Assembly: GCA_963805715.1 (NCBI GenBank)
Contig: CAWDVK010000018.1
Span: 124,001-188,000, forward strand
DNA from: CAWDVK01 sp963805715
GTDB taxonomy: Bacteria > Actinomycetota > Actinomycetes > Streptosporangiales > Streptosporangiaceae
Direction: 5' to 3'
DNA length: 64,000 bases
Both the position numbers and the translations under genes were made by a program. Below, piece after piece: positions 41,845-50,810 of this stretch (position 1 is its first letter; the number at the start of each line of letters is the position of its first letter). Under the pieces are notes generated by a model. The model was not told where the DNA came from. It worked only from the letters and a program-made list of their open reading frames with translations, and made no database searches.

Positions 41845-43707
41845 ATGACTGTTAACGGGGGCGGATTCTGGCGGTCGGTCAGGCAGCTGCCCGACCGTAC
41901 TCCCCTGCGCGTCAAGCTGATCACCGCGGTTCTCGCGCTGGTAGCGGTGGCGCTCGCCGTCATCAGCATCGCTGGCATCGCGTTCCTGCGCAGCTACCTG
42001 CTCGGGCAGGCGGACAATCAGCTTGCCAGTCTCGCCGGCAGTTCTCAGCGCCCAGTGCTGGACTATCTCGGCGGTGCCCAGACCCGGTCTGCGCTGCAGC
42101 AGATGATCGACTGGATCCCATCCGGCGGCAGCCCGCACCAGGTGATACAGCCAGTTACCAATTACAACCCGTACACGGGCTCGGGCCAGGTGCAGCCAGG
42201 GCCTGTCATACAACCGCATGCTAGCTGGCTAAGCGGTAACGGGACAGCCATCGTTCCCGCAGTCAGTGGCGGTGGCCGGTGGCTGGTCGAAGCGATTCCA
42301 GTGCTCGGCGCACCAAATAACCAGTCCCCCAGCGGCACGATCGTCGTGGGCGTGGACTTGAGCGGCACCTACCGGACTCTTGGCCGGCTGACCGGCATCG
42401 ACATCATCGTGAGCGCCGTCGTCCTGCTGGGTCTCGCCGTCGTCGGCGTAGCCGTCGTGCGGGCCAGCCTCCGGCCGCTCACCGACATCGAGGAGACGGC
42501 CGGGGCTATCGCGGCGGGCGACATGAGCAGGCGGGTGCCGGAGCGTGATCCGCGGACCGAAGTCGGCCGGCTGGGCCGGTCGCTCAATACGATGCTCGCC
42601 CAGATCGAGATGGCATTCCGGTCCCAGGCCAGGTCCGAGGCGGCGGCGCGCCGGTCGGAGGAGCGGATGCGGCAGTTCGTCACCGATGCGAGCCACGAGC
42701 TGCGGACACCGCTGACTGCCATCCGCGGTTTCGCCGAGTATTACCGCCAGCGCGGCGGAATCAGCTCGTCTGCCGCGGGTGCGGCGACCGCTAGCGCGGA
42801 GCCGGGCACTCCCGCGACCGCAGCGCCGGGCGGCAACGGGTACGGCCAGCTTCAGCGCGCCGACCTGGACCGGATCATGCGGCGGGTGGAGCAGGAGTCG
42901 TCCCGGATGGGCGTGCTGGTCGAGGACATGCTGCTGCTGGCCCGGCTGGACCAGCAGCGGCCGCTGGAACGCAGCACCGTCGACCTGCTGACGCTGGCCG
43001 CCGACGCCGTGCACGACGCCAGGGTGGTCGCGCCCGACCGCAGCATCAACCTGACCGTGGGCTCGGGCAACGCGCTGCTCGTGCTCGGCGATGAGGTGCG
43101 GCTGCGGCAGGTCATCGGCAACCTGATGAGCAACGCGCTGTCGCATACCCCGGACGGCACGCCGATCAACGTCACGATCCGGTCCGGCAGCCTCGCCGAG
43201 GCTGACAGCCACGGCGTTTATCGCCCGGCCGAGTCCGGCCAGGCGCGCGGACCGGCCGCGGCCCCCGGCGGCCCGGAGACGCCGGCCGCGCCAGCGGCCG
43301 GCGTCGGCGCGGCTGCGGTACTCGAGGTCGCCGATCACGGCCATGGCGTGACGCCCGAGCAGGCGGAGCATGTGTTCGAGCGGTTCTACCGGGCCGACCA
43401 GGCCAGGACGGTGGGCGGGACCGGGCTCGGGCTGGCCATCGTTGCCTCGCTGGTCGCCGCGCACGGCGGGGCCGTCTGGGTGGAATCACCGCCCGGCGGC
43501 GGCGCTATCTTCCGGATCGCCCTGCCGCTCGCTCCCGAAGCGCTGGCGGACGATCCGGAGGCGGAAGACGCCGGCGACGCTGACTCGCCTGGCGATGCTG
43601 ACCTGACCGCAGGCAGCTACGAAGATCCCGGCTATGACCAGGCGCGGAGCGACGAGCCGGACATCCTGAACTCATTGGCACACGGCGGCCGCCGCCCCGC
43701 TGGCTAA
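41845..43707 (+). CDS. Sensor histidine kinase
   Basis: 620 residues. Helix 1 (VKLITAVLALVAVALAVISIAGIAFL), a 130-residue extracytoplasmic sensor region, helix 2 (IDIIVSAVVLLGLAVVGVAVV), HAMP (LRPLTDIEETAGAIAAGDMSRRVPERDPRTEVGRLG), then HisKA with phosphoacceptor H284 in DASHELRTPLTAIRGFAEYY. The N box (RLRQVIGNLMSNALSHTPDG), G1 (EVADHGHGV) and G2 (GGTGLGLAIVASLVAAHGG) form the ATPase domain. Two Ala/Pro/Gly-rich insertions are unusual: one of about 35 residues inside HisKA (from GGISSSAAGAATA) and one before G1 (ESGQARGPAAAPGGPETPAA). The signal sensed is unknown. It forms one operon with the response regulator. Confidence 0.94.
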   Translation: MTVNGGGFWRSVRQLPDRTPLRVKLITAVLALVAVALAVISIAGIAFLRSYLLGQADNQLASLAGSSQRPVLDYLGGAQTRSALQQMIDWIPSGGSPHQVIQPVTNYNPYTGSGQVQPGPVIQPHASWLSGNGTAIVPAVSGGGRWLVEAIPVLGAPNNQSPSGTIVVGVDLSGTYRTLGRLTGIDIIVSAVVLLGLAVVGVAVVRASLRPLTDIEETAGAIAAGDMSRRVPERDPRTEVGRLGRSLNTMLAQIEMAFRSQARSEAAARRSEERMRQFVTDASHELRTPLTAIRGFAEYYRQRGGISSSAAGAATASAEPGTPATAAPGGNGYGQLQRADLDRIMRRVEQESSRMGVLVEDMLLLARLDQQRPLERSTVDLLTLAADAVHDARVVAPDRSINLTVGSGNALLVLGDEVRLRQVIGNLMSNALSHTPDGTPINVTIRSGSLAEADSHGVYRPAESGQARGPAAAPGGPETPAAPAAGVGAAAVLEVADHGHGVTPEQAEHVFERFYRADQARTVGGTGLGLAIVASLVAAHGGAVWVESPPGGGAIFRIALPLAPEALADDPEAEDAGDADSPGDADLTAGSYEDPGYDQARSDEPDILNSLAHGGRRPAG

Positions 43708-43854
43708 CTCCCCCGCGCTCTCTCGCCTGATGATCTCGAAGACTTAGGGGGAAATGACCCCGCAAACCTTACGAGATAACGGCCGGGCTCCACCATGTGC
43801 TGCGCCGGCTGCGGCCGGCCTGACCCCAGTCCGGCCGCTGAGGACCCATCTGGC

Positions 43855-45093
43855 TCAGCTGAGGGTGACCGTCAGCTCGTGCACGAAGTTGCCGCCGTAG
43901 CCGAGATTGTTCCACTCCGGCTCGGACAGCTGGCCATTCCCGGCCTGGTCATAGGCGCGGGCCCGGATGGTGGCGGCGCCGGGCGGCACGTCGCGGGCAG
44001 TCAGCTCCCACCGCTGCCAGCCGTGCCCCTCCGCCCGGCCGACCAGGTGAGCCTGCTGCCAGCCCGCCTCCGCCGCGCCGGCCGCGTCGGCGCCCGCTCT
44101 GCCGCCGCCGGTTTCCCCGCCTGAGGTCTCCCCGTCGGCCGCCGCGGCGATGCTGACCTCCACCCGGGAAATCGGCGCCGCGCCCGACCAGGCAACCCCG
44201 CGGACGACTAGATCGCCAGCTTCGGCCACCTGGCCATCCGCCGGCTCGGCTACCAGCGCCCGGATCCGCTGCAGCCGGACTGGCTCACGTACCCAGGCGC
44301 CGCGGCGCTGCCATTCGTAGACGTAGTGGGTGTCCTGGAAGAACCCGGTGAACGGCTGGTCGGTCAGCTCGACCTCGGTCAGCCACTTGACGGACGCCAT
44401 CGCATACCAGCCCGGCACCACCAGCCGGACGGGGAACCCGTGCCGGGCGGGCAGCAGCTCGCCATTCATCGCGAACACCAGGAGGGCACCGGACTGCCGG
44501 GCATCGGCCACGCTCAGGCTCCGCTCATACCGGATCGGCTCCTCGACGCCCTCCATCTGTCCCCCGTCGGCGCCCCGGAAGATGACTTCACGGGCACCGG
44601 ACGCGATCCCGGCCCGGTCCAGCACCGCGGTCAACGGGACACCCGTCCAGCGGGCCGAGCTGACCGCCCCGAGTCCCCAGGTCTCGCCCTCGACTGGCGC
44701 GCTGAATAGCGTCCGGCCATTCCCGGCGCACTCCAGAGTCGCCACCACTGACTCGCTGCCCAGGCGCCGCAGGTCCTCCAGTCCGAGTGACAGCGGCGTC
44801 CGCACCAGGCCGCCGACGTCCAGCCGCCACCGGCCCGCGTCCAGGTCCGGGATCGGGAAGTGGTTGCGCCGGAAGAACCTCTCGTTGGCCGTTACCGGGC
44901 CGGTGAGCAGCGGAGGAGGCAGCTCGCAGTTCAGCGGCAACCGCTTGCGGCCGACCAGGCCGGCCTGCAGGGCCTGCTGCCACGCGTGCTCCGGATCAGC
45001 GACGGAGACAACGTCCTGCACCCCGCCTGCGGTCATCTCGCCAGCCCCCGTTTCCGGTGCGCCGGGATGAGCCCCGGCGGATCGTTTCGTCAT
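43855..45093 (-). CDS. Sulfite oxidase-family molybdopterin oxidoreductase
   Basis: 412 residues from ATG 45093 (GGGGGGACAGG about 13 bases upstream). The oxidoreductase molybdopterin domain shows NHFPIPDLDAGRWRLDVGG, the molybdenum-ligating Cys122 in TLECAGNGRTLF, RWTGVPLTAVLDRAG, then GFPVRLVVPGWYAMASVKWLTEV. A C-terminal Mo-co dimerisation domain follows (IRALVAEPADGQVAEAGDLVVRGVAWSG). No Tat or Sec signal is visible at the N-terminus, so it appears cytosolic, unlike many periplasmic family members. The likely reaction is oxidation of sulfite or a similar oxo-acceptor; substrate inferred from family. Confidence 0.92.
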   Translation of the reverse strand: MTKRSAGAHPGAPETGAGEMTAGGVQDVVSVADPEHAWQQALQAGLVGRKRLPLNCELPPPLLTGPVTANERFFRRNHFPIPDLDAGRWRLDVGGLVRTPLSLGLEDLRRLGSESVVATLECAGNGRTLFSAPVEGETWGLGAVSSARWTGVPLTAVLDRAGIASGAREVIFRGADGGQMEGVEEPIRYERSLSVADARQSGALLVFAMNGELLPARHGFPVRLVVPGWYAMASVKWLTEVELTDQPFTGFFQDTHYVYEWQRRGAWVREPVRLQRIRALVAEPADGQVAEAGDLVVRGVAWSGAAPISRVEVSIAAAADGETSGGETGGGRAGADAAGAAEAGWQQAHLVGRAEGHGWQRWELTARDVPPGAATIRARAYDQAGNGQLSEPEWNNLGYGGNFVHELTVTLS

Positions 45094-45151
45094 GATACGG
45101 CAGACCTGTCCCCCCTCTAATCCTATATTGCCTATCGGCATAGCCGGTATG

Positions 45152-46024
45152 TCAAGATGCCAGCCGGACAGTGCTGTGCGCGGCCAAGAGAGCAGCCTCC
45201 CGGTAGGCGGCCCCGAACAGGCACACGTGCACGAGCAGCGGGTGCAGCTGGTGCAGCGGCACCCGCTGCCGCCAGCCCTCGGCCAGCGGCGCCGCTTCCT
45301 GGTAACCGGCCAGGATCTGGTCCAGGTACGGCGCGCCGAAGAGCGCCAGCATGGCCAGGTCGGTCTCCCGGTGCCCGCCGTGCGCGGCCGGGTCGATCAG
45401 CCAGCCGCGGCCGCCGGACCAGAGCAGGTTCCCCGCCCACAGGTCGCCGTGGATCCGGCTCGGCGGCTCCGCTGGACCGGCCGCCGCGCTCACTCGGGCC
45501 GCAGCCGACTCGATGACGGCGACGTCCGCCCGGCTGAGCGTGCCAGCGTCCCTGGCCAGCCGCAGGTAGGGCAGTACTCGCTGGCTGACGTACCACTCCG
45601 GCCAGGACGGGCCGCCCGCGTTGGGCAGCGGCAGGCTGGCGATCACGCCGGGCCACGGAGCGCCGAACGCGTCGGCCCCGGCCGCGTGCAGGGCGGCGAG
45701 TTCCCGGCCGAACCTCGCTGCAGCGTTCCGGTCGGCTGTCTGCTCGGCGATCCAGGCCAGCACCAGGCTCCGGTCATCCGAGCCGAGAACCTCCGGGACC
45801 GCCGCGGTGCCGGCCGCGGCCAGCCAGCGCAGGCCGCTGGCCTCAGCCGCGAACCCGGCCCTGGCGGCCTCGCCGCCGTCGCCGGCCAGCTTGGCGAACG
45901 CCGCCCGGCCATCGGCAAGCGTCAGCCGGTAGTGCCGCACGCCGTGCTGACCGCCAGCGTTGCGCACGTCCCGCACCGCGCAGCCCAGCAGCCGCTCCAG
46001 CCGGGCGCTGGCATCATCCATCAC
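45152..46024 (-). CDS. Fructosamine kinase-family phosphotransferase
   Basis: 290 residues. The kinase-like fold is clear: AFAKLAGDG (ATP-binding Lys), AAEASGLRWLAAAGTAAVPEVLG, FGRELAALHAAG, then the catalytic loop RIHGDLWAGNLLW and the metal motif GWLIDPAAHGGHRETDLAMLALFG. These are the hallmarks of fructosamine-3-kinases, which phosphorylate ketoamine adducts on proteins so that they break down (deglycation). It ends 58 bases before the sulfite oxidase-like gene starts, on the same strand. Confidence 0.93.
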   Translation of the reverse strand: MMDDASARLERLLGCAVRDVRNAGGQHGVRHYRLTLADGRAAFAKLAGDGGEAARAGFAAEASGLRWLAAAGTAAVPEVLGSDDRSLVLAWIAEQTADRNAAARFGRELAALHAAGADAFGAPWPGVIASLPLPNAGGPSWPEWYVSQRVLPYLRLARDAGTLSRADVAVIESAAARVSAAAGPAEPPSRIHGDLWAGNLLWSGGRGWLIDPAAHGGHRETDLAMLALFGAPYLDQILAGYQEAAPLAEGWRQRVPLHQLHPLLVHVCLFGAAYREAALLAAHSTVRLAS

Positions 46025-46114
46025 GAGGGCCCGGCGGCATCTGCTGCGGACGCCCGGCCGACCCCGGCACCGGACACCCGGCCCACCCCGGCACCGGACG
46101 CCCGGCGGGCCCGG

Positions 46115-46729
46115 TCACGAGGCGTCCGGCAGACCCGGCCGGTCAGGCTGGTCAGAGAGCGCCGCCGCCAGCTGGCCGGCCAGCCCGGCCACTGCGGCCT
46201 GCACCAGGTCCAGAACCTCGGCGAAGTCCTCGGGGCCGCCATCGTAGGGGTCGGGAACCTCAGCCCCCGGCTCGGCCGCCAGGTCGAAGGACCGCATCAG
46301 CCTGATCCGGCCGGCCATCGCGTCATCCCGGCCCGCCATCCGCCGCAGGTTAGCCAGGTTGCTGCGATCCATGGCCACCAGCAGGTCGAAGTCACCCAGC
46401 CACGACCGGTCGATCTGGCGCGCCCGGTGATCCCGGCCGTCCAGGCCGCGGCGGGACAGCTCGGAGCGGGCTCCGGGGTGCATCGGGCCGCCGACATGCC
46501 AGTCTCCCGTGCCCGCGCTCTCGACAGTGACGCGACCATCCAGCCCGGCCCGCTTCAGCTCAGCCTGCAGTGCCACCTCGGCCATTGGTGACCGGCAGAT
46601 GTTGCCCAGGCACACCATGCAGACCCGGTAGGGACCGGATCGTTGCCGCGGGGCTGGGACCGTCGATCCGCTGCCCGGCGCACCGCCGGCGGACGCGGGA
46701 CTGTCGGCAGGCAGGCTGTCAGCAGGCAT
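46115..46729 (-). CDS. Low molecular weight protein-tyrosine phosphatase
   Basis: 204 residues. A 34-residue Ser/Ala/Pro-rich N-terminus, unusual for the family, precedes VCMVCLGNICRSPMAEVAL, the CX5R active-site loop (C40 to R46). The general acid lies in DPYDGGPEDFAEVLD. Cytosolic phosphatases of this type counter bacterial tyrosine kinases or act on host proteins in pathogens. An ATG nearer the catalytic loop is absent, so the long N-terminus may be real. It is followed on the same strand by the fructosamine kinase gene. Confidence 0.93.
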   Translation of the reverse strand: MPADSLPADSPASAGGAPGSGSTVPAPRQRSGPYRVCMVCLGNICRSPMAEVALQAELKRAGLDGRVTVESAGTGDWHVGGPMHPGARSELSRRGLDGRDHRARQIDRSWLGDFDLLVAMDRSNLANLRRMAGRDDAMAGRIRLMRSFDLAAEPGAEVPDPYDGGPEDFAEVLDLVQAAVAGLAGQLAAALSDQPDRPGLPDAS

Positions 46730-46984
46730 GCCTCAAGGATGCCCGAGTGCCGCTCGCCTGCACGCCCTGGACCCGGCCGAAACGCCGGGCGGCCACGCGC
46801 TCTCGCAGCCAGCTATCGCGACCACGTGGGTGCGTCGCTACTGCGGAAACAGCCGCCGCAGGCACCCACCCACGCTGCTGGCGACAGCCGCCACGGCCTG
46901 GCGCGGGCTCCCGGGTGCTGGCGCCACCCGGTGCTGCGGGCCTGGCGCGGGCGGCCGGATCCGGGATGGAGCTGGCCTGCCACC

Positions 46985-48397
46985 ATGGGACGCATGTCTC
47001 CGACCGCCGACTACCCGACGACCGCCGACTACCGGAATCTCTCCTTCTGGCACGACACCGTGCCGGGAACTCTCAATCCGGGCGATCCGCTGCCGGGCGA
47101 CACCGATGCCGATGTGGCGATCGTGGGCGCGGGCTTCACTGGCCTGTGGACCGCGTATTACCTGGCCGCGGCGAGCCCGGACCTGCGGATCGTCGTCTGC
47201 GAACGGGAAATCGCAGGCTTCGGCGCTTCCGGCCGCAACGGCGGCTGGTGCTCGGCGCTGTTCCCGGCCTCGCTGCCCAGGCTGGAGCGGATGGCCGGGC
47301 GGGACGCGGCCATCGCCATGCAGCGGGCCATGCACGCGACCGTGGACGAGGTGGGCCGGGCCGCTGCCGCCGAGGGCATCGACTGCCACTGGGCCAAGGG
47401 CGGCACGGTCATGCTGGCCAGGACGCCCGTGCAGCTGGCACGGGCCAGGGCCGAGGTGGCGGAGGCCCGCGAGTACGGCTTCGGCGAGCAGGACCTGCGA
47501 CTGCTGACTGCGGCGCAGGCGCGCGAGCACGCCGCCGCCACCGATGTCCTGGGCGGCACCTTCACCCCGCACTGCGCCGCCATTCACCCAGCCAGGCTGG
47601 CTCGCGGGCTGGCGGACGCGGTCCGCCGCCGCGGCGTCGCGATCTATGAGCGCACCGAGGTCACGGACCTGCAGCCGGGCCGGGTCGTGACCCGGCAGGG
47701 AACGGTGCGGGCGCCATTCGTGGTCCGGGCCACCGAGGGCTACACCCCACGGCTGCCCGGCCTGAAGCGGGCGATCGCACCGGTCTACTCGCTGATGGTC
47801 GCCACCGCGCCGCTGCCAGCCTCGGCCTGGGACCAGATCGGGCTGGCCACCAGGCCGACGTTCGGCGACCTGCGGCACCTGATCATCTACGGCCAGCGCA
47901 CGGCGGACGGGCGGCTGGCCTTCGGCGGCCGCGGCGCGCCCTATCACCTGGGCTCCGCTGTCCGGCCGTCGTTCGACCGGGTGCCCGCCGTCTTCGCCGA
48001 GCTCCGCCGCACCCTCGCCGAGCTGTTCCCGGTGCTGGCCGATGTGCCGGTCACACACTCGTGGGGCGGCCCGATCGGCGTGCCGCGGGACTGGTGCGCG
48101 TCAGTCGGCCTGGACTGCGGCACCGGGATCGGCTGGGCGGGCGGTTACGTGGGTGACGGGGTCTCGACCACGAACCTGGCCGGGCGGACCCTGGCCGACC
48201 TGATCGCCGGCACCGGCAGCGAGATCACTGCGCTGCCCTGGGTTGGCCACCGGTCGCCGCCCTGGGAGCCGGAGCCGCTGCGCTGGCTCGGGCTGAATGC
48301 GGGCCTGCAGGTGATGAGCCTGGCCGACCGGGAGGAAAGCCGGACAGGCCGGCCGTCGCGCGCGGCCGCCTTCATGGGCCGGTTCCTCGGCGAGTAA
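46985..48397 (+). CDS. FAD-dependent amine/glycine oxidase-like oxidoreductase
   Basis: 470 residues from ATG 46985 (or ATG 46994). Dinucleotide fold ADVAIVGAGFTGLWTAYYLAAASPDLRIVVCEREIAGFGASGRNGGWCSALFP is characteristic of the DAO family subgroup with FGASGRNGGW. The C-terminus keeps the second FAD contact CGTGIGWAGGYVGDGVSTTNLAGRTLADL. These enzymes oxidise amino acids, amines or related substrates to imines with release of hydrogen peroxide. The protein begins with STADY-like residues and a WHDT motif shared with gamma-glutamylputrescine oxidase-type members, but the substrate is not determined. It is a single gene, divergent from the phosphatase. Confidence 0.9.
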   Translation: MGRMSPTADYPTTADYRNLSFWHDTVPGTLNPGDPLPGDTDADVAIVGAGFTGLWTAYYLAAASPDLRIVVCEREIAGFGASGRNGGWCSALFPASLPRLERMAGRDAAIAMQRAMHATVDEVGRAAAAEGIDCHWAKGGTVMLARTPVQLARARAEVAEAREYGFGEQDLRLLTAAQAREHAAATDVLGGTFTPHCAAIHPARLARGLADAVRRRGVAIYERTEVTDLQPGRVVTRQGTVRAPFVVRATEGYTPRLPGLKRAIAPVYSLMVATAPLPASAWDQIGLATRPTFGDLRHLIIYGQRTADGRLAFGGRGAPYHLGSAVRPSFDRVPAVFAELRRTLAELFPVLADVPVTHSWGGPIGVPRDWCASVGLDCGTGIGWAGGYVGDGVSTTNLAGRTLADLIAGTGSEITALPWVGHRSPPWEPEPLRWLGLNAGLQVMSLADREESRTGRPSRAAAFMGRFLGE

Positions 48398-48451
48398 GTA
48401 CCGGGGCGGCCCGGCGGCTGCCCGCTCCGGCCGTTCGGCATACTGCAAGGC

Positions 48452-48703
48452 ATGGTGAACAACGTCTCGCGGGACCGGGCCATCTATCAGGCGCTGAAGG
48501 CTGCCGACGAAGTCGCAGCAGCCCTGCAGGCGCACCTGATCGAAGAGCACGGTGCCGACCCGGAACGCGCCGCGGCCCAGGGCACCGCCGCGATCTCGCT
48601 CAGGCTGCTGCGGCAGGCGCGCGAGCGGCTCGGCAACGGCCTGCGGGCCATCGAGGCCGACAGCATCGCCGAGTCCGATCCGATTTCACTGCGTAACGAC
48701 TGA
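48452..48703 (+). CDS. Small acidic helical protein, unknown function
   Basis: 83 residues from ATG 48452. It is mostly helical and charged (DRAIYQALKAADEVAAALQAHLIEEHGADPERAAAQGTAAISLRLLRQARERLGNGLRAIEAD). The sequence looks coding in third-position GC. Family not recognised. It lies 55 bases after the FAD oxidoreductase gene on the same strand. Confidence 0.65.
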   Translation: MVNNVSRDRAIYQALKAADEVAAALQAHLIEEHGADPERAAAQGTAAISLRLLRQARERLGNGLRAIEADSIAESDPISLRND

Positions 48704-49031
48704 CGTGCGGGCTGCGCGACCGCCGCGGCACCAGTTGCGCTGTTCGGCGGGTAGCTGCTGCCGAACGATGGTCAGGGTGCGCTGCCAAGCGCCCCTGTAA
48801 TGCGCCACGCCGAATGGACGGCCACCGGGCCGGAGCGCCCGCGTTCCAGGTGGCCAGCGCGCGGATCCGGGTCCGCGCCAGCAGTGATCTTGCCCCGGCA
48901 GCGACGGCCGCGCGGTCACGGGTGCGGGGATTCCTCCTGACCGGCATCCCGCCCGAGGCGCTCGACCTGCTGGACGTGCCGCTGGATGGTGCGGCCCTCG
49001 CCATGTCGGTGCCGGCTGGCATGATCCCGGC
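48704..49031. other. Gene-free stretch
   Basis: 328 bases without a supported gene. An open frame at 48814-49035 ends in LDLLDVPLDGAALAMS but has no ribosome binding site or recognisable domain, and overlaps the next start. Confidence 0.4.
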
Positions 49032-49742
49032 ATGAACGAGAACCCTCGAGATGACGGCCGGGAACTGAGCCGTCAGGAGATCTCCGGCGCCGTCAGTGAG
49101 CTGGGCTGGCGCCAGCTGCTCGGCACGGTGCGAACGTGCGTGCCGGTGGGGTCGCTGGCGCAGGCGGCGGATATCGCCGGGCATGTCGCCGCGGCCGCCG
49201 GGCCGGCGGCGGACGAGTGCCTGGAGGCTGACCTGCGCCCGGGCCGCCTCATCCTGACGCTCCAGTCGCTGGCCGCGGGCCGGGTCACGGTCCGCGAGAT
49301 CGAGCTGGCCCGGACCATCTCCGCGGTCGTCAGCGAGCTAGGGCTGGCCACTGACGCTGAGGTCGGCGGCACCCCGCGGTCGGCGCAGATACTGGAGATC
49401 GCGATCGACGCCCTGGACATCGCCGCGATCCGCCCGTTCTGGCAGGCGGTGCTGGGCTACGACGACGAGCCGGGAGCATCCGGGCCGCAGGACGCGCTGG
49501 CCGACCCGTTCGGGCAGGGCCCGTCGATCTGGTTCCAGCAGATGGACGCGCCACGGCCGCAGCGCAACCGCATCCATATCGATGTCACCGTGCCGCATGA
49601 CGAGGCGCAGCGGCGGATCCAGGCGACGCTCGCCGCGGGCGGCACCCTCACGTACGACGACGAGGCGCCCGCCTTCTGGGTACTGGCCGATGCCGAGGGC
49701 AACGAGGCCTGCGTCTGCACCTGGCAGGGCCGGGACAGCTAG
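49032..49742 (+). CDS. Fusion of a pterin-dehydratase-like domain and a glyoxalase (VOC)-like domain
   Basis: 236 residues. Residues about 10-105 (LSRQEISGAVSELGWRQLLGTVRTCVPVGSLAQAADIAGHVAAAAG) have the length and hydrophobic pattern of 4a-hydroxytetrahydrobiopterin dehydratase-like domains, though the catalytic His triad is not obvious. Residues about 120-236 (LEIAIDALDIAAIRPFWQAVLGYDDEP, SIWFQQMDAPRPQRNRIHIDVTVPHDEAQRRIQATLAAGG) match a VOC/glyoxalase-like module with HxD and C-terminal Glu. Such PCD-VOC fusions are known in actinobacteria, with unknown reactions. It stands alone. Confidence 0.75.
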   Translation: MNENPRDDGRELSRQEISGAVSELGWRQLLGTVRTCVPVGSLAQAADIAGHVAAAAGPAADECLEADLRPGRLILTLQSLAAGRVTVREIELARTISAVVSELGLATDAEVGGTPRSAQILEIAIDALDIAAIRPFWQAVLGYDDEPGASGPQDALADPFGQGPSIWFQQMDAPRPQRNRIHIDVTVPHDEAQRRIQATLAAGGTLTYDDEAPAFWVLADAEGNEACVCTWQGRDS

Positions 49743-49837
49743 CGGCAGCCCGGCCCGCCGTCGCGCAGAGATAGGCCGCTGTCTCCCGCGGCAGGACGAC
49801 GCAGCACGCTTCTTAGTGCCCGCCCGGCCTTGCCGGT

Positions 49838-50131
49838 GTGCTGCGCCAGGGCAGGGCCGGTGACCAGCTGGACGGCTGGCCAGCTGGCATGCGCGTCTTC
49901 GCCCGCCGCGAGCACCCGCACCCCGGCGCCCAGCTGAGCCTGTTCGAGACCGCCGGCGGCTGGCGATACACCCTGTGCGTCACGAACCTGCCCGCGAGCA
50001 CGCGCGGCTGGCGCGGCCAGCCGGCCTACATCGACGCCGCCCACCGGGTCCATGCCAGGGTCGAGGACGGGCATCCGCACCGGGAAGGACTGCGGGATCG
50101 GCAGATTCGCCTCCCAGTCATTCGCGATTAA
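49838..50131 (+). pseudogene. IS1380-family transposase remnant
   Basis: The sequence gives WPAGMRVFARREHPHPGAQLSLFE, GGWRYTLCVTNLPAS and AAHRVHARVED, matching the C-terminal catalytic core of IS1380 transposases, including the Glu of RVED. One extra base shifts frame, after which RTGKDCGIGRFASQSFAIN continues the family sequence. The first half of the gene and both inverted repeats are missing, and its end merges into the sortase gene's end at 50118. It is inactive. Confidence 0.85.
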
Positions 50132-50810
50132 CACTGGGCGCGGGTGTGATGGCTACCAAATGGGTGTAGACGACGATATTGGATAAGTAGTGCCGGGTCT
50201 GGTTGTCGAATATCCCGCCGCAGGTGACGAGCTGGAGTTCGCTGTAGCCATGTGAGCCGTAAACCAGCTGGTCCGGGAAGTGCGCTTTCGGGTACATCGC
50301 AACACCGCTGACGACAAAGTGGGCGATCACGCCGTCTGCCAGTCGCACCTCGACGGCGTTCCCGGCGCGCAGGGACCGCAGCCGGAAGAACACCGCCGGG
50401 CCGAGGTAGGAGTCAACATGGCCCAGGATCACCGCTGAGCCGAGCTGGCCAGGGGACGGGCCCAGCCGATACCACCCAGGCTGCTGAAAGTCGGTGGGAA
50501 CCTGGACGGTGCCGTCAGGGTTGAGGCCAATCTCGGATAGCGTCACTGCCACGCCGATGGCCGGGATGCGCAGTTCGACCGGTTCCGAGCGGGCCGCCGA
50601 CACGCCTGTCTTCCCGGTCGGCCCGCTGCCGGTGGGCTCCGGTGAAGTGAGCGGGTTGAACTGAGGGCCGGGTGGCCCGGCCAGCGCGTCTTGGTGACCG
50701 CGCAGGCCGAGCCCGAGGCATCCCGCGGCAGTGAGCAGCAGGACGATGGCCGCCACGAACCAGCGTCTCGGCCGGGGTCGCGCATTACGTGGCGGGACAG
50801 CGAAGCTCAT
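50118..50810 (-). CDS. Sortase (class E/F type)
   Basis: 230-residue membrane-anchored transpeptidase. An N-terminal basic stretch and helix (RRWFVAAIVLLLTAAGCLGLGL) precede a Pro/Ser-rich linker and the sortase barrel: VELRIPAIGVAVTLSEIGLN, catalytic H131 in VILGHVDSYLG, C197 in LQLVTCGG and R206 in NQTRHYL. The start codon follows the preceding gene's stop with no gap (TAG then ATG), so synthesis is coupled. Sortases cut a sorting motif at Thr and join the protein to the cell wall. The upstream gene is its evident substrate. Confidence 0.95.
   Translation of the reverse strand: MSFAVPPRNARPRPRRWFVAAIVLLLTAAGCLGLGLRGHQDALAGPPGPQFNPLTSPEPTGSGPTGKTGVSAARSEPVELRIPAIGVAVTLSEIGLNPDGTVQVPTDFQQPGWYRLGPSPGQLGSAVILGHVDSYLGPAVFFRLRSLRAGNAVEVRLADGVIAHFVVSGVAMYPKAHFPDQLVYGSHGYSELQLVTCGGIFDNQTRHYLSNIVVYTHLVAITPAPSVNRE

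Noticed and set aside
43400..43855. Terminator between convergent histidine kinase and sulfite oxidase genes
   Set aside because: Only short self-complementary GCCGGC words are seen, with no stem long enough to support a call.
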